Of a stretch of 64,000 nucleotides of DNA, positions 8,078 to 17,327 are shown in pieces (position 1 is the first letter of the stretch; the number at the start of each line of letters is the position of its first letter). The notes under the pieces are model-generated. The model was given only the letters and a program-made list of their open reading frames with translations, did no database searches and had not been told where the DNA came from. Both the position numbers and the translations under genes were made by a program. This stretch comes from AP-15 sp963846635 (GTDB lineage: Bacteria > Pseudomonadota > Alphaproteobacteria > ATCC43930 > CGMCC-115725), in NCBI GenBank assembly GCA_963846635.1, contig CAWJXM010000006.1, positions 248,001-312,000 on the forward strand. The letters run 5' to 3'.

Positions 8078-9127
8078 GTGCCACTGGACGCCGAGGACAT
8101 GATCAATCGGGGCTTGGTCGCGCCCGAGCGGATCAACGAGATCCGGCAAGTCGCACGGCAATATTCAGTCGCGGTGACCGAGGACATGGCGGCGCTGATC
8201 GACACCGCCGACCCGAACGATCCGATCGCGGCGCAGTTCGTGCCGAATGGCGCCGAGCTCGAAACCACCGCCGAGGAGCTCGCCGACCCGATCGGCGATG
8301 ATCGCTGGTCGCCGGTGCCGGGCATCGTGCATCGCTATCCCGACCGGCTGCTGCTGAAACCAACTTTGCTGTGTCCGGTCTATTGCCGCTTCTGCTTTCG
8401 TCGCGAGGCGGTCGGCAAGACCCCGGCAATGCTGCAGCCCGAAGCGCTGACACGCGCTTATGATTATATTCGTCAACGCCCGGAGATCTGGGAGGTTATC
8501 GTCACCGGCGGCGACCCGTTTATTCTCGGGGCGCGCCGTCTCGCCGACATCGTGCAAACACTTGACGCGATCTCGCATCTGGGCGTGATCCGGTTTCATA
8601 CACGGGTTCCGATCGTCGACCCGGCCCGGGTGACGGCGCGGCTCACGGCGGCTTTGTCGGCGGAGAAGGCGCTCTGGGTTGTCGTTCACGCCAACCATCC
8701 GCGCGAACTGACCGCCGCTGTCAAGGAAGCGGTGGCCCGGCTGGTGCGCGCCGGTATCCCCGTTTTGTCTCAGACGGTGCTGCTTCGCGGCATCAACAAC
8801 GATGCCGCGGTGCTCGAGGCCTTGTTTCGCGGCCTCGTAGCGATGCGAGTGAAACCGTATTACCTGCATCATCCCGACTTGGCGCGCGGCACTGCGCATT
8901 TCCGCACCGGGATCGCCTCGGGTCAGCGGCTCGTCGCTGGGTTGCGCGGCCGGGTCTCCGGTCTTTGTCAGCCGACTTATGTGCTGGATATTCCTGGGGG
9001 CTATGGAAAGGTGCCGATCGCCCCAAATGCAATCCGCGTCGACGAGCATGGGGACGGCTGGATCGTCAAAGACAGCGCCGGGGTCGAGCACGCCTACCCG
9101 CCTGATCCCGAACGTCTGAAGGGGTAG
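8078..9127 (+). CDS. Lysine 2,3-aminomutase-like radical SAM enzyme
   Basis: A 349-residue KamA/EpmB-family protein. The radical SAM cluster ligands are CPVYCRFC near residue 98, preceded by HRYPDRLLLKPT, a stretch typical of lysine 2,3-aminomutases. VTGGDPF follows, and the C-terminal part contains PYYLHHPDLARGT and the Gly-rich DIPGGYGKVP, both conserved in the family. PLP would be bound by a Lys near the C terminus. The reaction is either free lysine to beta-lysine or modification of elongation factor P; no efp or epmA lies nearby to decide. The GTG at 8078 is preferred, with gaggagg six bases upstream; a TTG at 8045 is an alternative. Confidence 0.85.
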   Translation: MPLDAEDMINRGLVAPERINEIRQVARQYSVAVTEDMAALIDTADPNDPIAAQFVPNGAELETTAEELADPIGDDRWSPVPGIVHRYPDRLLLKPTLLCPVYCRFCFRREAVGKTPAMLQPEALTRAYDYIRQRPEIWEVIVTGGDPFILGARRLADIVQTLDAISHLGVIRFHTRVPIVDPARVTARLTAALSAEKALWVVVHANHPRELTAAVKEAVARLVRAGIPVLSQTVLLRGINNDAAVLEALFRGLVAMRVKPYYLHHPDLARGTAHFRTGIASGQRLVAGLRGRVSGLCQPTYVLDIPGGYGKVPIAPNAIRVDEHGDGWIVKDSAGVEHAYPPDPERLKG

Positions 9128-9135
9128 CAACGGCC

Positions 9136-10853
9136 GTGGCCGGACCCGACGATCCGGTCATGATCGTTGTCGGCGGCGATCTCTTGGCGCTCGACACCGC
9201 CCAGGAGCTGTGCCTGCTGCAAGGTCATCGCGTGGTGGTGGTATGGCGCCGCGACCCGGACTTCGAGCGGGCGGTCGAAGCAGTAGGTGCGGTCTTTATC
9301 GCCGGCCAGCCGGACTCGCCGGAGGCGCTCGACCGTGCGGGGGTCAGGCGTGCGATTACGATCCTGGCGCTGTCGCCCGATGACCAGCTCAATCTGCACG
9401 CAGCCTTGCTGGCGCGCGACGCCAACCCCCGCATCCGCATCGTCCTTCGACAGTTCAATCGTCGGCTCGCGCTCAAGATCGAGCAGAACTGCCGGATTGC
9501 TCGGTGGTGTCGCTGGCCTGGCATTCGGCCGCCACCTATGCCGCGGCAGCACTCGACGCCGATTGCTTTCGCGGGCTCCAATTTCCGGAGCTTGACGGAC
9601 CGCTGACCGGCTTTGCCACGAGGATCGCCGAGAATTGCGGTGTTGGAGATTGCACCGTCGGCGAGGCCGAACAGGCGCTTTCGGCGCGCATTGTAGCGGT
9701 CGACGGCGCAGCCCCAACCGCCCGCGATGCGGTGATCGCACTCGAAGCGGAGCTCGTCGTCTACGGCGAACTCGCGAAGCTTTTGCGGACGGCGCCGAGC
9801 ACTCCGGTCCTCAGAAGCCGCACGACAATTGTCCAAAAATTCCGCAAGCTGCGGCGCAGCGAGCGGGCTCGACGGCCGCGACTAAACCCGATCCTTGTGC
9901 GGCTTGCGGTCGCCGCCTTCGCCGTTTTTGTTGCCGGTGCGGCTTATTTCCGCGCAGCTCTTGGCACGACTTGGCTTGATGCGGTCTATTTCGTCATCGC
10001 GACAATGACGACGACCGGGTACGGCGACATCACGCCAAACCGCAAGGATCTTACGGAAATCATCGCGGCGATGCTGTTGATGCTGTCAGGAACCACCCTG
10101 ACAGGGCTGTTTATCGCGTTCGGGGCATCGCTATTGACCCGGGTGCACTGGGTTACCCTGCAGGGGCTCCGCCCATTGCATCGCCGCGGCCACATCATCG
10201 TCTGCGGCGCTGGCAGCATCGGGTCCGCGGTTATCGAGCTGCTGCTGACCCTGGGCAAGCGGCTGGTCGTGATTGAGCAATCGCCGGATACGGCAATTGT
10301 CGAACTGGCGCGAGAGCGCCGCTTTGACCTGTTGACGGGAGATGCGAGCCGCGACGAGACGCTCGACCTGTGCAATATCGACGCCGCCCACAGCATCCTC
10401 GCTCTTACCAATGTCGACACCTTGAACCTCGAAATCGCGCTCGGCGCGCGGGCCCGCAACCCGACGATGCCGGCGGTTTTGCGCATTGCCGAACCGACCT
10501 TTGCCGCATCGATCGCGCGGCATTTCGGGTTCCGAACCACCTTTTCCGTCGCTGCGCTGGCTGCCCCCACTTTTGTCGGCATGTCGCGCTTTTCCGGATC
10601 ACGCGGCCGGATCGCATATGCCGGACAGGAATTTGCGCTCGGTGAGTTCACGGTGGACGAGGATGTCCAACCGCGCGCGCCGGAGGGAGCCATCCTGCTC
10701 GCCGTGTCTGAGAACGGCGAGTTTAGGCTTGCCGTCGATTTCGAGGCACTCGAACCCGGTCAGCAAGCACTGATCATGGTGCCGCTGGCGCCGTTTCGCG
10801 AAGGCAAAGATACGCTCGCCGCCGCCGCCGAGCGGTTTCTGCACGGCCGCTGA
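9136..10853 (+). CDS. Potassium channel with N- and C-terminal RCK (TrkA-N) domains, frameshifted
   Basis: About 572 residues if one missing base at 9489-9490 is restored. An N-terminal Rossmann domain (MIVVGGDLLALDTAQEL, then TILALSPDDQLNLHAALLAR) occupies about the first 230 residues. Two membrane helices follow (about 255-280 and 300-330), with a pore loop and the selectivity filter TTTGYGDIT near residue 291. A second Rossmann domain begins HIIVCGAGSIGSAVIELL and ends with a TrkA-C-like region. The filter plus RCK shows a ligand-gated K+ channel in the inner membrane. The first reading frame runs to KIEQN and the second resumes at LPDCSVVSLAW; the codon for L uses the C already counted in N, so one base is missing. 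The gene begins nine bases after the radical SAM gene. Confidence 0.85.
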
Positions 10854-10869
10854 AGACCAAGCCTCCGGC

Positions 10870-11646
10870 TTACGGTTGGACCGCGAGTTCGCACCAGATC
10901 GGGGTATGGTCTGAGGCGCGGTCCTTGGCTCGCGGTTTCTTGTCGATGTCGCAGGCGGCGACCCGATCGGCTGCGTGTGGCGACAATAAAAGATGGTCGA
11001 TCCGCAGGCCTTCGTCGCGGTTCCACCGTCCCGCCTGATAGTCCCAAAAGGTGTAGCGGTGCGGCTCGCGATGAAAGACGCGATAGGCATCGGTCAGGCC
11101 GAGATACAACAATTCACGAAAGCGAGAGCGGGAGGCCAATTGGCACAAGGCGTCGTCGCGAAACGCCACCGGGTCGTAAACGTCTTCGTCAGTGGGACAA
11201 ATGTTGTAATCGCCGGCGAGCACAAACGGGATCTCGCGCCGCAGCAGATCGCGCGCCCGATGCACGAGCTGTTCCATCCAGGCGAGTTTATAGGTGAATT
11301 TGTCGGTACCGACCGGATTTCCGTTTGGCAGATAAATCGAGGCGACAAGAACCCCGCCAAACGACGCCTCGATATAGCGAGCCTGTTCGTCTTGCGGCAT
11401 TCCCGGAAGGCCACAGACGCGTTCTTCGGCGGGACGCTTCGAGACCAAAGCCACGCCGTTATAGGCGCGCTGACCGATCGTTTCGACGCGATAGCCGAGC
11501 GCCTCCAATTCGAGCCGCGGGAAGTCGGCGGTCGGGCATTTCGTCTCCTGAAGGCAGAGCACGTCGGGCTGCGCTTCCTCGACCCAGGATAGCAGGTGCG
11601 GCAGGCGCACCTTGACCGAATTGACGTTCCAGCTGGCGATTTTCAC
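10870..11646 (-). CDS. xthA: Exodeoxyribonuclease III
   Basis: A 258-residue EEP-fold nuclease acting on abasic sites and 3' blocked ends in base excision repair. It begins MKIASWNVNSVKVRLPHLL and has the metal Glu in CLQETKCP. The AGDYNICPTDEDVYDP block follows, and the C-terminal catalytic DHTPIWCEL. Length and motif order fit the XthA group. It lies 19 bases downstream of erpA on the same strand, an arrangement common in alphaproteobacteria, and converges with the K channel gene with 16 bases between stops. Confidence 0.95.
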   Translation of the reverse strand: MKIASWNVNSVKVRLPHLLSWVEEAQPDVLCLQETKCPTADFPRLELEALGYRVETIGQRAYNGVALVSKRPAEERVCGLPGMPQDEQARYIEASFGGVLVASIYLPNGNPVGTDKFTYKLAWMEQLVHRARDLLRREIPFVLAGDYNICPTDEDVYDPVAFRDDALCQLASRSRFRELLYLGLTDAYRVFHREPHRYTFWDYQAGRWNRDEGLRIDHLLLSPHAADRVAACDIDKKPRAKDRASDHTPIWCELAVQP

Positions 11647-11665
11647 GTCCGGAGCCGAGCGAAAG

Positions 11666-12025
11666 TCAGGCGACCGAAAACGAGTTACCGCAACCGCATG
11701 ACGAGGCGGCGTTCGGGTTGCGGATCTGAAATGCTGCCCCCATCAGATCCTCGACAAAATCGATTTCGGCACCGTTCAACAGGTCGAGCGAAACATCGTC
11801 GACAACGACACCGACACCGTCCCGCTCAAAGACGAGATCGTCTTCGTTACGCGCGTTATCGAAACTGAAGCCGTATTGAAAGCCGGAGCAGCCGCCGCCC
11901 GACACTGCGATGCGCAGCATCGCATTGCCGGCCTGTTCCTGCTCTTTGAGCATGGCGATGTGCCGGACCGCGCTGTCGGTCAACACGACGCGACGTTCCT
12001 CGATGTCGTTCACGGGTTCGGACAT
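11666..12025 (-). CDS. erpA: Iron-sulfur cluster insertion protein ErpA
   Basis: A 119-residue A-type Fe-S carrier. The three cluster cysteines are present: one in SGGGCSGFQYGF and two in the C-terminal SSCGCGNSF. The start at ATG 12025 (MSEPVNDIE) gives the usual family length; an in-frame ATG 48 bases upstream would add a non-conserved tail. It delivers [4Fe-4S] clusters to apoproteins in the cytoplasm. The radical SAM enzyme nearby is one possible client, though no specific link is visible. It is probably cotranscribed with xthA. Confidence 0.95.
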   Translation of the reverse strand: MSEPVNDIEERRVVLTDSAVRHIAMLKEQEQAGNAMLRIAVSGGGCSGFQYGFSFDNARNEDDLVFERDGVGVVVDDVSLDLLNGAEIDFVEDLMGAAFQIRNPNAASSCGCGNSFSVA

Positions 12026-12129
12026 GTTCTCGCAACTCCAGGGCTCGCCGAATCGCTGATGCTTATCACTCAACGTATTTAGTTACGCAGCTCGATCCGG
12101 TCAAATACGGCCGGCAACAACGCCAAAGG

Positions 12130-12975
12130 CTAGCGGCGGTCCTGCGGCGCCGGGATCTTGCTGCCGCTGATGTTGCCGGTCGCATCGTGGCGGATTTCGG
12201 CATTCTGGTTGGGTGGGGGGCCGATCGGCGCCGGGGCCATGGTCGCCATCACCGGCGCCCCGTCCACCTGGGTTTTTGTGACGGCCACGCGCACCGCACC
12301 GCCATTCTGGCCTGGTTGCGGCTTGGCTGCATCCCAGGCGACCGCATGATTATGGGCGCCGCCCATATTGATGAAACCGCCGGTGCTGATGACGAGGGCG
12401 ACGACACGCCCGGTTCTGAAATTCAAGACCACATTCTGGACGTGGCCGAGCTGATCACCATTCGGTCCGATCACCGATTTGCCGAGCAGATCCTTTTTGA
12501 CATCAAAATAGGAATCGCCGGTCTTTGCCTGTTCGACCAATGCGGTGCCGGCGTCGAGCGCCTTCTGGTCAAGCTTTGTCGCAAAATGAGGAATTGGCCG
12601 CGGCTCAAACTGGAGGCTGGTCCACGCCACGGCACTTTTCTTGCCATTGTCGAACGGTTTGGCACCAGCCGGTGCGATAACCGCGACCCCAGCCGTACCC
12701 AAACGCCGATCGATGATGATGTCGGTGATCTTGGCGATCCTCGTGTCATTCGCGTTTTTGATATCGGACCCGATGACCTTGCTCGCCTCGATCTGGTCGG
12801 CGGCCGGGCTCACGGCCGGCGTTTCCGGCGGTCTCACTGCCGATCGCTCCGGCGGTCTGTTGGGAAACCCATTGTACATTTTGGGCGCCACCGAGGTTTC
12901 TGCGGCGAGACTTTCTCCGGCTAGGGCGAATCCCAATGTTACCGTCAGCAGGGCAGCCAGCGCTTGTTTGATCAT
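12130..12975 (-). CDS. Exported PRC-barrel domain protein
   Basis: 281 residues. The N terminus MIKQALAALLTVTLGFALAGESLAAE is a Sec signal peptide with an Ala cleavage site near residue 24. Two PRC-barrel-like repeats follow, one around residues 70-150 (VIGSDIKNANDTRIAKITDI) and one around 185-240 (LLGKSVIGPNGDQLGHVQNV). Pro-rich segments lie before and after them. ATG 12975 was chosen because the signal peptide begins there; the frame is open 90 codons further upstream but crosses the divergent gene. Periplasmic PRC-barrel proteins are common in alphaproteobacteria and are often stress-linked, with no fixed biochemical role. A second exported PRC protein lies at 41184-41678. Confidence 0.82.
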   Translation of the reverse strand: MIKQALAALLTVTLGFALAGESLAAETSVAPKMYNGFPNRPPERSAVRPPETPAVSPAADQIEASKVIGSDIKNANDTRIAKITDIIIDRRLGTAGVAVIAPAGAKPFDNGKKSAVAWTSLQFEPRPIPHFATKLDQKALDAGTALVEQAKTGDSYFDVKKDLLGKSVIGPNGDQLGHVQNVVLNFRTGRVVALVISTGGFINMGGAHNHAVAWDAAKPQPGQNGGAVRVAVTKTQVDGAPVMATMAPAPIGPPPNQNAEIRHDATGNISGSKIPAPQDRR

Positions 12976-13077
12976 GGCGGTTCTCGAGTTGCTATGACCT
13001 GCTAACCCGCGAATGGCTGATAAATTCACTGCCGGCGGGTATATGATCGTAACGGATGGGCGAACGCCGGAGTTCGA

Positions 13078-15451
13078 ATGGCTGAAATCCTCGTCAGCGA
13101 GCCCGCCGACCTGCAGCGGGTCGAAAATGCGGACAAGCTTTCCTGCTTGGTCGCGCTCGAGCGCAAGGTGCTGTGGTTGTCGACATGGATGATTCACAAC
13201 GCCAATCATCTGCGTCGCAATCGCGATGGGCTCAAGGTCGGCGGCCATCAGGCATCGAGCGCATCGGTCGCGACCCTGATGACGGCGCTCTATTTCGACG
13301 TCCTACGGCCTCAGGATCGAGTTGCGGTCAAGCCGCACGCCTCCCCGGTGTTTCACGCGATCCAATACCTGTTGGGTCATCAGACACGCGAGAAGTTGGA
13401 GGGATTTCGCGCGTTTGGCGGCGCCCAATCCTATCCATCGCGCACCAAGGACGGCGACATCGTCGACTTCTCGACCGGGTCCGTCGGACTCGGCGTCGGC
13501 ATGACTTTGTTCAGTTCGATCGCGCAGGATTACCTGCGCCTGAAGGACCTCGTACCGACCGAAGACCCGCCGGGCCGCATGATTGCGCTCGCCGGCGATG
13601 CCGAACTTGACGAGGGCAACATCTTCGAGGCGTTGCTCGAAGGTTGGAAGCACGACGTTCGCAATCTGTGGTGGGTCATCGACTACAACCGCCAGAGCCT
13701 CGATGCGGTAGTCTCCGATCGGCTCTTCGGCCGCATCGACGCAATGTTTGAGATGATGGGCTGGCGGGTCATCACGCTGAAATACGGTCAGCTCCTGGAA
13801 GCCGCGTTCGCTCGACCCGACGGCCATCAATTGCGCGAGTGGATCGATGCCTGCCCGAACTCATTGTATTCGGCGCTCGTCTACAAGGGCGGCGCAGGCT
13901 GGCGCGAGCACTTGCAGCGCGATCTCAACCGCTACCCCGGCATTCGCGCAATTCTCGACGATCATGACGACGCAGAACTGCAGCGGTTGATGACCAATCT
14001 CGGCGGGCACGACATGGCCTCGGTGCTTGGCGCCTTCCACGCCATCACCGATGATCGCCCGACCTGTTTTATTGCCTATACGATCAAGGGCTTCGGACTG
14101 CCGTTCGCGGGGCACAAGGACAACCACGCCGGGTTGATGAACCTCGACCAGATGGCCGCGTTCCGCCGCAATATGGCGGTATCCGAGGGTGCGGAATGGG
14201 ACCGCTTCGTTGGTCTCGACATCCCGGCCGAACGGCTCGCAGCCTTTCTCAAGGATGTTCCACTTGCCAGGTCGGCCGAACGGCGCGCCGAGGCCGGGTC
14301 GATCCCGGTGCCGGTACCATCGAGTCTGCCGGTGCCGCGAGCCGAGCGCCAATCGAACTCAAGAAGCCTTTGGCCGCCTGCTCGGCGACATCGCCGCGAG
14401 CAGTAGCGAATTGGCCGAGCGCATCGTCACGACCTCGCCCGATGTGACGGTATCGACCAATCTGGGGCCTTGGGTCAATCGCCGCGGCATCTTCGACCGC
14501 GCTGAGCGGGCCGACACATTCCGCGAAGAGAATGTCGTTTCGGCGCAGCGCTGGGGGATGTCGCCGCGAGGGCAGCACATCGAACTCGGCATCGCCGAAA
14601 GCAATCTGTTCCTGCTGCTTGCGGCGCTCGGACTATCGGGACCGCTGTTTGGTACCCGTCTATTGCCGATCGGGACCTTGTACGACCCGTTTATCAAACG
14701 CGGGCTCGATGCGCTGAACTACGCCTGCTATCAAGACGCACGGTTTATTCTGGTGGCGACACCGTCCGGGATCACCCTCGCGCCGGAAGGTGGGGCGCAT
14801 CAGTCGATCGGTGAACCGCTGATCGGGATGGCGCAGCCGGGGTTGACGAGCTTCGAGCCGGCTTTTGCCGACGAATTGGCGATCCTGTTGCGCTGGGCGT
14901 TTGCCGAAATTCAGCGAGACCAAGGCGAGTCGGTCTATTTCCGGCTCTCGACCCGGCCGATCGATCAGCCGAAGCGGCAAATCGCACCGGATCTTGCCGA
15001 GTCGATGATAGAGGGTGGCTACTGGCTGCGCGAACCGGGACCTAATGCGGATCTGGCAATTGCCTATTGTGGTGCGGTGGCGCCCGAAGCACTCGCGGCA
15101 TATGATGAGTTGCTCGAGGACTTGTCGCAGCCCGGACTGCTCGCGATCACCTCGCCCGATCGGCTGCACCGCGGCTGGCGCGCCGCCCAGGTGGATGGCG
15201 GAACCAGTGCCGCTGAGCGGCTATTGGCGCGGCTGCGGTCGGGGGCGGCGCTCGTCACTGTCGGCGATTTTCATCCGGCAACCTTGTCGTGGCTCGGCGC
15301 CGCAAAGCAAAACCCGATCGTGCCGCTGGGCGTCGAACGATTTGGGCAATCGGGTGACATCCCCGACCTTTATGACGCCTACGGCATCGACAAAGACGCA
15401 ATCCTCGACGGTGCCGCCCGCGCCTGCCTTCTCGCGCTCGGTCGAGGTTAG
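13078..15451 (+). CDS. Homodimeric pyruvate dehydrogenase E1/transketolase-like protein, frameshifted
   Basis: About 790 residues across a one-base shift at 14356. The N-terminal ThDP domain shows GGHQASSASVATLMTALYF, then the ThDP/Mg motif GDAELDEGN running to VIDYNRQSLD (about 173-205). The second half has the transketolase pyrimidine domain with ELGIAESNLFLLL and a C-terminal domain with VGDFHPATLSWLG. The pattern resembles AceE-type E1, though shorter. The first frame reads to PRAERQS and the next continues TQEAFGRLLGDIA; one extra A at 14356 explains it. No lipoyl E2 or E3 gene lies beside it, so the acyl acceptor is unknown. The start at ATG 13078 has GGAG seven bases upstream. Confidence 0.82.
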
Positions 15452-15481
15452 AAGGTCAATCGCAGCTAAGCCCGAGCATTT

Positions 15482-16267
15482 TCAGGACGCGCGCTGCCAA
15501 GCTTGGGCAAAATCGCGGAGCTGGGCAGGTTCGACATCGGACACGGCCCAAAATGTCATGCCGCCCCACCTCCAGTGCACGATGTTATAGCCGTGGTACT
15601 CCGCCGTTGGCGGCAAGCTGCTGCCGTCGGCATGCGCACCCGGCCAGATATAAAGGTCGATGATGTGCTTGTCGCGCTGATAGACGAGTGCGGCCACCGG
15701 GCGGCCATCGACATAGTCGAGCCGCCCGCCCTTTAGCGGAAAGCCTACATTCTTTAGATCCTTGACCGGCGGGGCAAAATCGAGCCGCCCGTCGAACCAC
15801 GGTTTGACCGTGTGCCGGTCGGTCGAGACCACGTCTTCAAGGTGCCCGGGTTGCAACGCGCGGATGTGGCTGGCGACGAGCTCTTGGGTCAGATCCGGTC
15901 CGCTCGGTGCTACGATCAGCAAGGCGAGGGCCGCAGCGCAAGCAGCACCGAGCCCAAAGCCGATACCGGCGCTCCACCAGGCGCGCATCCGTGACCGCAG
16001 CGCCCATAGCGGCGCCGTCGCCGGTGGTTGCGCCGCCGCGAGGCGCACCATGACCCGCTGACGCACATCGTTGGGGGCCGGCTCATATAATCCGCCATCC
16101 ATCAACAGCCGGACGCGTTGCAATGCTGCCGCCGCCGCCTGGCAAGCCGGGCAATGCTGGCGATGAGCCGCGAGGGTGGCGGCTTCAGCCGCGTCGAGCT
16201 CGCCGTCGAATTCGGCTTGGACCAGCAGCACCTTGTCGCAATCGCGCGTTCGCAGCGTTTCATTCAT
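15482..16267 (-). CDS. Membrane anti-sigma factor with zinc-binding motif
   Basis: 261 residues. The N-terminal domain carries HRQHCPAC, the HxxxCxxC signature of zinc-binding anti-sigma proteins, and a single transmembrane helix lies near residues 100-125. A periplasmic domain of about 135 residues follows, with no catalytic motif. Its ATG overlaps the sigma stop codon by four bases, which fixes the start and shows coupling. The membrane topology suggests that a periplasmic signal releases the sigma factor. The C-terminal sensor part is unlike ChrR cupins. Confidence 0.88.
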   Translation of the reverse strand: MNETLRTRDCDKVLLVQAEFDGELDAAEAATLAAHRQHCPACQAAAAALQRVRLLMDGGLYEPAPNDVRQRVMVRLAAAQPPATAPLWALRSRMRAWWSAGIGFGLGAACAAALALLIVAPSGPDLTQELVASHIRALQPGHLEDVVSTDRHTVKPWFDGRLDFAPPVKDLKNVGFPLKGGRLDYVDGRPVAALVYQRDKHIIDLYIWPGAHADGSSLPPTAEYHGYNIVHWRWGGMTFWAVSDVEPAQLRDFAQAWQRAS

Positions 16268-16839
16268 TGCGATCGCTCCTGATCGGCCGCTGCCTGCAAC
16301 AGCGCTCGCCGCGCTCGCCACAGGCGTGACATGACGGTGCCGATCGGCGTCTGCGTCACCTCGGCAATATCCTTGTACGACAGCTCTTCGAGCTCTCGCA
16401 GCACCAGGGTCTCGCGCAATTCGATCGGCAGGCCGCTGATCAGCTCCTGCAACCGGCGAAGGTCACGGGATTTGATCAGGACCGTCTCCGGATCGTCCTC
16501 ACCCGACGGCAAATCGACGCCAGCGACGTCATCATCCTCCAACGAACCGGCGAGCGGCACGAACCGGGCGGCGCGATCGAGCTTGAGGGCGTCGTAGGCC
16601 GTGTTGCGGACGATCTGCAGCAGCCAGGCGCGCGGGTTGCCGCCTCTGAAACTTGGGAAATAGGTCAAGGCGCGCAGCATCGCTTCTTGCAAAACATCCT
16701 CGGCCGCGGTGGCATCGCGCATCAGCCAGCGCGCGAGATTGTGGGCGGCGTCGAGCTGCGGCAAGATCGCCGCCTCGAACAATTCGCGCGGTAAAGCCGG
16801 AACCTCGCTCCGCAACCCAAATGCTCGTCGGTGCCGCAT
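16264..16839 (-). CDS. ECF-type RNA polymerase sigma factor
   Basis: 191 residues with sigma-70 region 2 (ARWLMRDATAAEDVLQEAMLRAL, then FRGGNPRAWLLQIVRNTAYD) and region 4 (LPIELRETLVLRELEELSYKDIAEV followed by PIGTVMSRLWRARRALL). No SnoaL-like or other C-terminal extension is seen. It is the first gene of a two-gene operon with its membrane anti-sigma. It is not EcfG, because PhyR and NepR partners are absent. ECF loci of this kind usually autoregulate, but no clear autoregulated promoter was recognised upstream. Confidence 0.93.
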   Translation of the reverse strand: MRHRRAFGLRSEVPALPRELFEAAILPQLDAAHNLARWLMRDATAAEDVLQEAMLRALTYFPSFRGGNPRAWLLQIVRNTAYDALKLDRAARFVPLAGSLEDDDVAGVDLPSGEDDPETVLIKSRDLRRLQELISGLPIELRETLVLRELEELSYKDIAEVTQTPIGTVMSRLWRARRALLQAAADQERSQ

Positions 16840-17327
16840 CGCTGACCCGTCTCTCCGAGACCGAGCAGAGGCTACATTTATTCGCGATCAAAAATTCTTT
16901 TGCGGTGTGAGTCACTCGCACTGCGCGCGGAACCCCCGCCCCGTTTGCATCAATTGGAGCAAACGAGAAAAAGCCAACCCTCCCGACCTGTCAATGCGCC
17001 CGATACCTGCCGTCACGGCTTTCGTAAATGCTTATCCCGGCCCGCGACCCAAATCGGCCGGTCGGTCTGGGATGGGCTTCGAGGCTGGGCAAGTATTGGA
17101 ATACGAGTAGGATCGATGCCATGCGTCCTTCGAGGCCTCGCTTCGCGAGGCACCTCGGGATGACGATCTTAATGCCATCAAAGGCTCACCTCATGGTGAG
17201 GAGCGTCCCCGCGAAGCCGGGGCGCGTCTCGAACCACGCACGGCGCCGATGCCACGTAATTCTTGCCCAGCCTCTTCGTCGGGCTCACCCACCCCAGAAA
17301 GGTCCAAACCGGGTTCAGGGTCGCGCT
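16840..17327. other. Intergenic region with palindromic repeats, no gene seen
   Basis: About 490 bases between the ECF operon promoter side and the 3' end of the LVIVD gene. The first 100 bases should hold the sigma operon promoter. The remainder is occupied largely by the palindromic repeat cluster at 17124-17236. Short open frames here lack homology and good starts. Confidence 0.6.
17124..17236. repeat. REP/BIME-like palindromic repeat pair
   Basis: Unit A (17124-17164) contains the 7-bp hairpin gcctcgc-ttc-gcgaggc framed by ccttcgag and ctcgggatga. Unit B (17186-17236) contains cctca-tgg-tgagg and cccc-gcgaag-ccgggg type palindromes ending gcgtctcgaacca. Such mosaics are common as intergenic repeats in rhizobia and related alphaproteobacteria. 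They often serve as 3' mRNA stabilisers or IS targets. Here they lie downstream of the LVIVD gene. Confidence 0.7.

Noticed and set aside
16264..16839. EcfG sigma factor
   Set aside because: The protein is a short sigma with a zinc anti-sigma partner; PhyR and NepR, which accompany EcfG, are absent.
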